Origin: Lentzea jiangxiensis
Lineage (GTDB): Bacteria > Actinomycetota > Actinomycetes > Mycobacteriales > Pseudonocardiaceae
Length of the DNA stretch: 64,000 nucleotides
Assembly: GCF_900104175.1 (NCBI RefSeq)
Contig: NZ_FNIX01000007.1
Location: forward strand, 62,001-126,000
Reading direction: 5' to 3'
Made by a program: the position numbers and the translations under genes. Positions 58,224 to 64,000 of the stretch are shown here, piece by piece. Numbering within the stretch: position 1 is the stretch's first letter; the number at the start of each line of letters is the position of its first letter. Below the pieces are notes generated by a model. That model made no database searches and was not told where the DNA came from. It was given only the letters and a program-made list of their open reading frames with translations.

Positions 58224-58272
58224 TTGCCGTGTTGCCTGGGGTAGCTAACAGCAATGATGTTGCAATAGGCAA
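58224..58272. promoter_or_regulatory. TTGC/GCAA dyads between importer and His-rich gene
   Basis: TTGCC repeats at 58224-58228 and 58232-58236. GCAA (58251-58254) and TTGC (58260-58263) form a dyad with a 5-bp spacer. TTGC (58260-58263) and GCAA (58269-58272) form another with 5 bp, and TTGCCT/AGGCAA (58232-58237, 58267-58272) an outer one. Such a repeated palindrome fits a metal-responsive Fur-family site, but the spacing does not match the known Nur box exactly. Confidence 0.5.
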
Positions 58273-58319
58273 GATCTGGCGTCAGTGCGCTCCAGGGGGA
58301 CTCATGCCAACATCAAGTC

Positions 58320-58502
58320 ATGACCAACGGAGTGCACACCCACGAGCACAGCCACGGTGACACGACTCACTCGCATCCCCACGGGGAGCACACGCACGAG
58401 CACGTTGAACACGAGCACACCCACACGCACGGCGGCGAGACGCACTCACACACGCACGTGCACGACGCCGGACACGTCGAGGAGCACGAGCACTCGCACT
58501 AA
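58320..58502 (+). CDS. Histidine-rich small metal-binding peptide
   Basis: A 60-residue protein with about a third His residues, mostly HxH and H-x-H-x-H groups (HTHEHSHGDTTHSHPHGEHT is representative). The composition suits binding of Ni2+, Zn2+ or Co2+ for storage or delivery. No signal peptide is visible. It is divergent from the ABC importer, which suggests joint metal uptake and buffering. The start ATG 58320 is 112 bp from the importer start. Its last 4 bp overlap the convergent IlvD gene. Confidence 0.75.
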   Translation: MTNGVHTHEHSHGDTTHSHPHGEHTHEHVEHEHTHTHGGETHSHTHVHDAGHVEEHEHSH

Positions 58503-60202
58503 TGCGACTCGCGAGCGACGTCGCTGCCGCTGGAGCCGACCAGGAAGTCGAGGTCGGCTCCGGTGTCGGCGCCCAGGACGTGGTCGACGTACAGGCGTTC
58601 CCAGCCGCGCTTCGGTGAGGCGAACGCCCTGGCCATCGCCTCGCTCGGGGTGCGCCGCGCGAAGTCCGGCGCCTCCACGTCGATCCGCCGGTTCGCCACG
58701 TCGAGCACGATGACGTCCCCCGTCCGGACCAGCCCGAGCGGCCCGCCCGCCGCCGCCTCCGGCGCCACGTGCAGGACGACCGTGCCGTAGGCCGTGCCGC
58801 TCATGCGCCCGTCGCAGATCCGCACCATGTCCCGCACGCCCTGCTCGAGCAGCTTCTTCGGCAGCGGCATGTTCGACACCTCGGGCATGCCCGGGTAGCC
58901 GCGCGGGCCGCAGCCCCGCAGCACCAGCACGGAGTCCGCGTCCACGTCGAGGTCCGGGTCGTCGACGCGGGCGTGGAAGTCCTCGATGCTGTCGAACACC
59001 ACGGCCCTGCCGCGGTGCTGCAGCAGGTGCGCCGACGCGGCCGCCGGCTTGACCAGAGCCCCCGATGGCGCCAAGTTGCCTCTCAGCACCGCGATCCCGC
59101 CCTCGGCGATGATCGGCTCCGCGCGGGTCCTGATCACCTGCGGGTCCCAGATCGGCGCGTCATCGAGGTGCTCGGCGAGCGGCCGGCCCGTGACCGTGAG
59201 CGCCGCGGGGTCGAGCAGGTCGCGCACCTCCCGCAGCACGGCCAGGAGGCCGCCCGCGCGGTGGAAGTCCTCCATCAGGAACCGGCCCGCCGGCTGGAGG
59301 TCGACGAGGAGCGGCACGCCCGAGCCGACGCGGTCGAAGTCGTCGAGCGTGAGGTCGACGCCGAGGCGTCCGGCGATGGCGAGCAGGTGCACCACGGCGT
59401 TCGTGGACCCGCCGATCGCAGCCAGCGCCACGATCGCGTTGTGGAAGCTGGCCTTCGTGAGGAACGTGCTGGGCCTGCGGTCCTGCTCGACCAGCTCGAC
59501 GACGAGGCGGCCGGTGGCGTGCGAGGCTTCGAGGAGCCTGCTGTCCGCCGCAGGGGTGCCCGCGACACCGGGAACGACGGTGCCCAGCGCCTCCGCGACC
59601 AGTGCCATCGTCGACGCCGTGCCCATCGTGTTGCAGTGGCCGCGGCTGCGGATCATCGCCGACTCCGAGCGCGCGAACTGCTCCTGCGACAACGTGCCCG
59701 CGCGCACCTCCTCGGACAGCCGCCAGACGTCCGTGCCGCACCCGAGCGGGACGCCGCGGAACGTGCCGGTCAGCATCGGTCCGCCGGGCACGACGACCGC
59801 CGGGATGTCGACGGACGCGGCGGCCATCAGCAACGCCGGGATCGTCTTGTCGCACCCGCCGAGCAGCACCACGCCGTCGACCGGGTTGGCGCGCAGCATC
59901 TCCTCGGCGGCCATCGCGGCCATGTTGCGCCACAGCATCGCGGTGGGGCGCACGTTGGTCTCGCCGAGCGACACCACGGGCAGGTTGAGCGGGATGCCAC
60001 CAGCCTCGTACACGCCGTGGGAGACGGACTTCGCGATCTCGTCCAGGTGCGCGTTGCACGGGGTGAGGTCGGAGGCGGTGTTGGCGATCGCGATCTGCGG
60101 CCGGCGGAACGCGTCGTCCGGGGTGCCGCGGCGCATCCAGGCCCGGTGGATGTAGGCGTTGCGGTCGTCCCCGGCGTACCAGTGCTCGCTGCGAAGTCCC
60201 AC
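58499..60202 (-). CDS. IlvD/Edd-family dehydratase
   Basis: A 567-residue dehydratase of the dihydroxyacid/sugar acid family. It uses an Fe-S cluster; Cys residues in LGGCDKTIPA, RGHCNTMG and RGCGPRGYPGMPE are visible. These enzymes dehydrate 2,3-dihydroxyacids in branched amino acid synthesis or sugar acids such as xylonate or arabinonate. No other branched-chain genes are near, so a sugar-acid role is more likely. GTG 60202 follows GAGGAGGCGCA. The MarR gene lies upstream on the same strand, 46 bp away. Confidence 0.88.
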   Translation of the reverse strand: MGLRSEHWYAGDDRNAYIHRAWMRRGTPDDAFRRPQIAIANTASDLTPCNAHLDEIAKSVSHGVYEAGGIPLNLPVVSLGETNVRPTAMLWRNMAAMAAEEMLRANPVDGVVLLGGCDKTIPALLMAAASVDIPAVVVPGGPMLTGTFRGVPLGCGTDVWRLSEEVRAGTLSQEQFARSESAMIRSRGHCNTMGTASTMALVAEALGTVVPGVAGTPAADSRLLEASHATGRLVVELVEQDRRPSTFLTKASFHNAIVALAAIGGSTNAVVHLLAIAGRLGVDLTLDDFDRVGSGVPLLVDLQPAGRFLMEDFHRAGGLLAVLREVRDLLDPAALTVTGRPLAEHLDDAPIWDPQVIRTRAEPIIAEGGIAVLRGNLAPSGALVKPAAASAHLLQHRGRAVVFDSIEDFHARVDDPDLDVDADSVLVLRGCGPRGYPGMPEVSNMPLPKKLLEQGVRDMVRICDGRMSGTAYGTVVLHVAPEAAAGGPLGLVRTGDVIVLDVANRRIDVEAPDFARRTPSEAMARAFASPKRGWERLYVDHVLGADTGADLDFLVGSSGSDVARESH

Positions 60203-60248
60203 TGCGCCTCCTCGCGGTCCCTCCCGACCATAACCGGGGAGGCAGGCC

Positions 60249-60701
60249 TCAGACACCGCCGTCGCGCAGCGAATCGACCATGCTCCGCAGCGCCCGGAAC
60301 GCCGCCGACCGCTCGGCTTCCGCCATCCCGGACAGCATCCGCACCTCGACGGCCCGGACCGCCGCGGACGCCTTGTCGAGCTTCCGCCGGCCGCGGGGCG
60401 TGAGCCGGGTGGGGAGGACCTTCCCGACGGGCGCCTCCGCGGGCCTGGTCACGTCGCCGTCCCGCTCCAGGGCCTGCAGCAGCACGTTCATCGACTGCCG
60501 CGTGACGAACGCGCGCCGTGCCAGTTCGGAGTTCGACAGGCCCGGTCGCTGGGCCAGCAGTTCGAGGCAGGAGTAGTGCGTCACGGTCATCCCGAGCGGC
60601 CGCAGCACCTTCTCCATCTCCGCGCGCAGGACGCTCGACGCCTCCTTCAGCAGGTACCCGAGCGACGTGTCCAGGTCGATTCCGGCGTCGTCTTGACTCA
60701 T
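60249..60701 (-). CDS. MarR-family regulator
   Basis: A 150-residue winged-helix regulator (LSNSELARRAFVTRQSMNVLLQALERDG contains the recognition helix; LPTRLTPRGRRKL is the wing). It likely represses the divergent VOC gene and itself: two identical TGTCAG-N4-CTGACA operators lie in the short gap, the first one touching its start codon at 60701. Transcription may be leaderless. Responds to an unknown ligand. Confidence 0.9.
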   Translation of the reverse strand: MSQDDAGIDLDTSLGYLLKEASSVLRAEMEKVLRPLGMTVTHYSCLELLAQRPGLSNSELARRAFVTRQSMNVLLQALERDGDVTRPAEAPVGKVLPTRLTPRGRRKLDKASAAVRAVEVRMLSGMAEAERSAAFRALRSMVDSLRDGGV

Positions 60702-60744
60702 GTCAGGATTCTGACATAGCCTCTGCCATGTCAGAAAACTGACA
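60693..60744. promoter_or_regulatory. Promoter with twin MarR operators
   Basis: TGTCAG-GATT-CTGACA (60701-60716) and TGTCAG-AAAA-CTGACA (60729-60744) are perfect 6-4-6 palindromes with centres 28 bp apart. TTGACT (60693-60698) and TAGCCT (60717-60722), 18 bp apart, form a likely plus-strand promoter, and operator 1 exactly fills its spacer. Confidence 0.85.
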
Positions 60745-60761
60745 CATATGGAGGAGACACC

Positions 60762-61130
60762 ATGCCCGTCACCGGTCCCGACTTCCTCTCGCTGCAGGCG
60801 CGCGACCTCGACGCCTCGCGGGCGTTCTACGAGCGCTACCTGGGTCTCGTCCGCTCACCGGCCGGACCTCCGCACGCGGTGGTCTTCGAGACGAAGCCGA
60901 TCGCGTTCGCCCTGCGCGACGTCGTTCCCGGCACGGACCTCGCCTCGGCCTCCAGGCCCGGGATCGGTGCCGCGATCTGGCTGCACGCCACGGACGTCCA
61001 GGGCATCCACGACGCCTTGGCCGCCGACGGGCACGCCATCGTCTCGGCGCCGGTCGACGGCCCCTTCGGCCGGACCTTCACCTTCGCCGACCCCGACGGC
61101 TACCACGTCACGCTGCACGACCGCGCCTGA
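60762..61130 (+). CDS. VOC-family (glyoxalase/bleomycin-resistance-like) protein
   Basis: A 122-residue protein of the glyoxalase fold with LQARDLDASRAFYERYLGL and FADPDGYHVTLHD. It could bind or detoxify a drug or an electrophile. GGAGGAGACACC precedes the ATG at 60762. Repression by the divergent MarR protein is expected from the twin operators. Confidence 0.88.
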   Translation: MPVTGPDFLSLQARDLDASRAFYERYLGLVRSPAGPPHAVVFETKPIAFALRDVVPGTDLASASRPGIGAAIWLHATDVQGIHDALAADGHAIVSAPVDGPFGRTFTFADPDGYHVTLHDRA

Positions 61131-61141
61131 CCGGCGGGCGA

Positions 61142-61546
61142 CTACATCGGCAGGTCGGGTGGGAGCTGCAGCGCGATGGTGATCAGCGAGTGCACGCGGT
61201 TCGCGATCACCGCCAGCAGGCCGTGCATCTCCGGAGACGCCGCGTCGGCCGCCTCTTGGAGCGTGCGCAGGTCCGTGTCGATCTGCCCGAGCACCGCCGC
61301 GGTGTCGGCGGGGCCGGCGGCGAACGCGCGGGCGATGTCCTCCAGGGGCAGCCCGTGGACCTCCAGGCGCTGGACGAGGTGGATGCGGTCCACGTCGTCG
61401 GCGCGGTAGAGGCGGTAGTTGCTCGCGGTCCGCTGGGCGGGGCTGATCAGGCCCAGCGTCGTGTAGTAGTCGACCGTGCGGATGCTCACGCCGGCACGGG
61501 CGGCGAGCTCTCCGATCTTCAGCAGCGATTCGGACAAAGCGGTCAC
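61142..61546 (-). CDS. MerR-family regulator
   Basis: A 134-residue protein with the MerR winged helix ([27 protein letters not shown]) followed by the dimer helix. The effector region lacks the metal Cys pattern, so it may sense an organic molecule. A small unknown gene lies divergent with a MerR-like dyad in between. It is convergent with the VOC gene, 11 bp away. Confidence 0.9.
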   Translation of the reverse strand: MTALSESLLKIGELAARAGVSIRTVDYYTTLGLISPAQRTASNYRLYRADDVDRIHLVQRLEVHGLPLEDIARAFAAGPADTAAVLGQIDTDLRTLQEAADAASPEMHGLLAVIANRVHSLITIALQLPPDLPM

Positions 61547-61563
61547 CTCCCTCAGTCAACCGT

Positions 61564-61583
61564 ACAGTGCTACGTGTTACTGT
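61564..61583. promoter_or_regulatory. Dyad between MerR gene and small gene
   Basis: ACAGT (61564-61568) and ACTGT (61579-61583) are an inverted repeat with a 10-bp spacer, 6 bp before the ATG at 61590. Likely the MerR binding site for the small gene, whose transcript could be leaderless. Confidence 0.5.
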
Positions 61584-61589
61584 CGAAGT

Positions 61590-61793
61590 ATGCCTGAAGG
61601 AGCCGGCGCGGAGGGCCGCAGCACGTTCCTGCTGCTGATCGACGGCAGCCTCATCGCCGAGGGCTTCGACCAGCACATCCCGAAGGGGTACGTGTGCGGG
61701 CCGATCGCGTTCTCGGTGTTCGTGGAGTTCCTGAACCTGCGCATGCGCGCACGGCGCAACTCCAAGCCGGTGGAACTGCACGGACATACGTGA
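61590..61793 (+). CDS. Small protein of unknown function
   Basis: A 67-residue protein (starts [19 protein letters not shown] and ends [13 protein letters not shown]). It has a hydrophobic stretch ([13 protein letters not shown]) in the middle but is not clearly membrane-spanning. It is the probable target of the divergent MerR regulator. I do not recognise the family. Confidence 0.55.
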   Translation: MPEGAGAEGRSTFLLLIDGSLIAEGFDQHIPKGYVCGPIAFSVFVEFLNLRMRARRNSKPVELHGHT

Positions 61794-61889
61794 AGAACGA
61801 TTGACGTTTGCACGCTCCCCACCGGGGTAACCGCGCCCTGCGTCAAGCAGTCGGCGCTGTTGCCCCGGTGAGCGGAGGGTGGTGGCGAC

Positions 61890-62222
61890 GTGATGGCGCA
61901 AGTGCTCGACTACGCGCTGAGGGTCACGCGGGAACTCGGACTGAGCGGCGAGTCCTCCTGCATCGATCGGGAGAAGCCCCTGCGCGTGTACATCGCCGTG
62001 GACGGCAGCCTCCCCGACCACCCCGGCAGCGACGTGGCCCTGCTGTGGACCGAGGGACACGGGTGGGCGATCGCCGTCGAGGACGGTGCCGAACTGGCCG
62101 TGGTGGCCCAACTCGCCGGAGCGGTGGAGCCGCCACCGCGGACGGTGGCCCGGTGGGTGAGGCGCCAGTTCTCCACAAGCCGCTCGCCCGTCTCCATGAC
62201 GCGGACCGGACACGTGGCCTGA
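61890..62222 (+). CDS. DUF6292-family protein
   Basis: A 110-residue protein. The pattern DYALRVTRELGLSGESSCID and WAIAVEDGAEL, ending with VARWVRRQF, fits the actinobacterial DUF6292 family of unknown function. Starts are GTG 61890 or ATG 61893. It is followed by a 16-bp hairpin. Confidence 0.75.
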   Translation: MMAQVLDYALRVTRELGLSGESSCIDREKPLRVYIAVDGSLPDHPGSDVALLWTEGHGWAIAVEDGAELAVVAQLAGAVEPPPRTVARWVRRQFSTSRSPVSMTRTGHVA

Positions 62223-62232
62223 CAGACGAAAA

Positions 62233-62273
62233 GATCCGCCCTCACCCAAGACACACGGGTGAGGGCGGATCTC
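62233..62273. terminator. Strong hairpin between convergent genes
   Basis: A perfect 16-bp stem pairs 62233-62248 with 62258-62273 around a 9-nt loop. It lies between the DUF6292 gene and the MMPL gene, and can stop both transcripts. Confidence 0.8.
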
Positions 62274-62288
62274 TGTCCACCGGTTCGG

Positions 62289-64000
62289 TTAGACGGTGAC
62301 CGGCTCCTGCTGGTCCTTCTTCTCGATCTCGTCGAGCGCCGTGCCTTCGACGTCGAGCTCCGGCAGCCACCGCAGCCACTTCGGCAGCCACCAGGCGCGC
62401 TCACCGATCAGGGCCAGCGCGGCCGGCACGAGCACCATGCGGACCACGAACGCGTCCACGAAGATGCCCACCGCCAGGGCGAAGGCGATCGACTTCACGG
62501 TCGGCTCGCCCGCCGGGACGAAGCCCGCGAACACCGAGAACATGATCAGCGCCGCGGCCACGACGACCGGGGCCGCCTGGCGGAAGCCCGTGGTGATGGC
62601 CTCGATCGGCCGGGCGCCGCGGTGGTGCGCCTCGTGCATCCGGGACACCAGGAAGATCTGGTAGTCCATGGCGAGCCCGAACAGGATGCCGATCACCAGG
62701 ATCGGCGTGAGGCTGATCAGCGGGCCGGTGCCGTCGAGGTTGACCGCGTCGGCGAGCCAGCCCCACTGGAACACCGCGACCGTCGCGCCGAGCGAGGAGC
62801 CGATGGTGAGCAGGAAGCCGAGCACACCGACGACCGGCACCAGCAGCGAGCGGAACACGAGGACCAGCAGCACGAGCGCGAGGCCCACGACGACCGCGAG
62901 GTAGATCGGCAGCGCGCGGTCCAGGGACGTGGCCACGTCGACGCTCACCGCGGTGGCGCCGGTGACGTAGGCCTTGCCGCCGTCCAGGTCGGACAGTTCG
63001 GCGCGCAGGTCGGCGACGAGCTGCTCGGTCTCCGTGCTGTCCGGGCCGGACTTCGGGATGACCGTGACCATCGCGGACCCGCCGTCCTGGCTCGGCTGCG
63101 GGGGCGTCACGAGAGCGACGTCGGACAGCTTCGAGATCGGCTCGGCCGCCTTGCCGGCGATGGCGGCGGCGCCGTCCCCCTCGACCAGGACGATGATCGG
63201 GCCGTTGAAGCCCTCGCCGAACCCCTTCGCGAGGATCTGGTTGGCGCGCTCCTGCGTGGAGCCGGCCGGCGGCTGCTGGATCAGCGTGGTGTCCATGGAC
63301 GCCACGGGGATCGAGACGATGCCGAGCGCCACGACCGAGAGCAGCAGCGCGACGAGGCGGTTGCGGGTGATCGCACCGGCCCAGCCGGTGATGACGCCGC
63401 GGTCCTTGGGCTCGGCACTCGCGGCGCCGCGCTCCTTGCGGGTCAGCACGCGGCGGCCGAGCAGGCTCAGCACCGCGGGGACCAGCGTGATGGCGATCAG
63501 CACGGCGACGACGATCGTGGCCGCGGCCGAGACGCCCATCTGCGTGAGGAACGGGATGCCCGCGATCGCGAGGCCCACCAGCGCGATCACGACGGTCAGA
63601 CCGGCGGTGACGACGGCCGAACCGGCGGTGCCCACCGCGGTCGCGACGGCGTGGCCGACGTCCGAGCCGCGGCGCAGCTCCTGGCGGTAGCGGTTGATGA
63701 TGAACAACGCGTAGTCGATGCCGACCGCGAGACCCAGCATCGAGGCGAGGATCGGCGTGGTCGACTGCAGGTCCATGAACCCGGTCGCGATCGTGATGCC
63801 GAGCGTGCCGATGCCGACGCCGATGCCGGCGCTCAGCAGGTTCATGCCCGCGGTCACGAGCGAGCCGTAGGTCAGCGCGAGCACGACGAGCGCCAGCACG
63901 ACACCGATGGCCTCGGTCGGGCCTCCGACGTGCGGCGTCTCCTGCATCGCGGTGCCGCCGACCTCGACGGTCAACCCGGCCGCGCGGGCCTTGTCGACGG
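62289..64000 (-). CDS. MMPL-family RND transporter (5' end outside the window)
   Basis: The visible 570 residues form the C-terminal part of an MMPL/RND-type transporter. Two sets of helices are separated by an extracytoplasmic loop that contains NQILAKGFGEGFNGP. The signature segments DYALFIINRYRQEL and MDYQIFLVSRMHEAHH are both present. Actinomycete MMPL proteins export lipids or drugs using the proton gradient. The frame is open to the edge (upstream residues AAGLTVEVGG are visible), so the start is not in the window. Confidence 0.93.
   Translation of the reverse strand, partial: VDKARAAGLTVEVGGTAMQETPHVGGPTEAIGVVLALVVLALTYGSLVTAGMNLLSAGIGVGIGTLGITIATGFMDLQSTTPILASMLGLAVGIDYALFIINRYRQELRRGSDVGHAVATAVGTAGSAVVTAGLTVVIALVGLAIAGIPFLTQMGVSAAATIVVAVLIAITLVPAVLSLLGRRVLTRKERGAASAEPKDRGVITGWAGAITRNRLVALLLSVVALGIVSIPVASMDTTLIQQPPAGSTQERANQILAKGFGEGFNGPIIVLVEGDGAAAIAGKAAEPISKLSDVALVTPPQPSQDGGSAMVTVIPKSGPDSTETEQLVADLRAELSDLDGGKAYVTGATAVSVDVATSLDRALPIYLAVVVGLALVLLVLVFRSLLVPVVGVLGFLLTIGSSLGATVAVFQWGWLADAVNLDGTGPLISLTPILVIGILFGLAMDYQIFLVSRMHEAHHRGARPIEAITTGFRQAAPVVVAAALIMFSVFAGFVPAGEPTVKSIAFALAVGIFVDAFVVRMVLVPAALALIGERAWWLPKWLRWLPELDVEGTALDEIEKKDQQEPVTV

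Noticed and set aside
58224..58272. Exact Nur or Zur box
   Set aside because: The half-sites are similar to Nur (TTGC and GCAA), but the spacing differs from the published consensus. It is kept only as a metal-type dyad.

Overview
The window is high-GC actinomycete chromosome. A member of the Pseudonocardiaceae is the best guess, from the lnt-ppm1 pair, the single-chain fused acyl-CoA carboxylase, the PknB-type kinase, DUF6292 and DUF779 proteins, SMR pairs, secreted chitinases with a ricin-type lectin module, and frequent GTG/TTG starts and leaderless promoters. Most genes are chromosomal housekeeping or soil-lifestyle genes in short operons. Divergent regulator/target pairs with readable operators recur. 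No CRISPR array, rRNA operon or prophage was seen.

Layout. 0.1-5.7 kb: a TetR regulator, a decayed acyl-CoA synthetase, lnt-ppm1 (lipoprotein acylation and dolichyl-type mannose donor synthesis), TspO, a DUF4383 membrane protein, then a possible leader peptide plus terminator, an odd tRNA-like element with anticodon GTA, and a Gmad2-LysM protein. 5.9-11.4 kb: one 1.8-kaa acyl-CoA carboxylase. 11.7-24.7 kb: an SMR efflux pair, a chitinase behind a DasR-type site, SDR, Ser/Thr kinase, a ribbon-helix-helix/Clp-N fusion with its own leaderless promoter, WYL, LuxR and MerR regulators with their neighbours, and a secreted repeat protein. 24.7-29.5 kb: PhoD phosphatase, a small flavoprotein, a MarR/GbsR-type regulator, a deletion scar joining a TetR and an SDR remnant, a second chitinase behind a second DasR-type site, and a frameshifted SgcJ-like gene.

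30.0-42.9 kb is the main accessory region. All its genes lie on the minus strand. Three translationally coupled polyketide/fatty-acid synthase proteins are present: AT-ACP; FabL-type enoyl reductase-KS-half KS; and KR-DH-KR-DH-like. An SDR, an aldo/keto reductase and a cytochrome P450 follow downstream. The region is bounded by an IS5-type transposase remnant on one side and gene debris on the other. It looks like a compact, fully reducing iterative synthase with one ACP, distantly reminiscent of PUFA-type secondary lipid synthases but with a different domain order. This is the best candidate here for an undescribed system.

43.6-64.0 kb: a secreted alpha/beta hydrolase, an acetoacetate-decarboxylase-like protein, tandem DUF2199 paralogues, an aldehyde dehydrogenase-DUF779 operon with its divergent GAF regulator, a zinc-ribbon/GIY-YIG-like protein, a PfkB kinase, DUF4397 plus sortase F, a five-gene peptide/nickel-type ABC importer divergent from a histidine-rich peptide (probable metal uptake), an IlvD/Edd dehydratase with a MarR regulator and VOC protein behind twin operators, a MerR regulator with a small target gene, DUF6292, and the 3' part of an MMPL transporter that runs off the end of the window.
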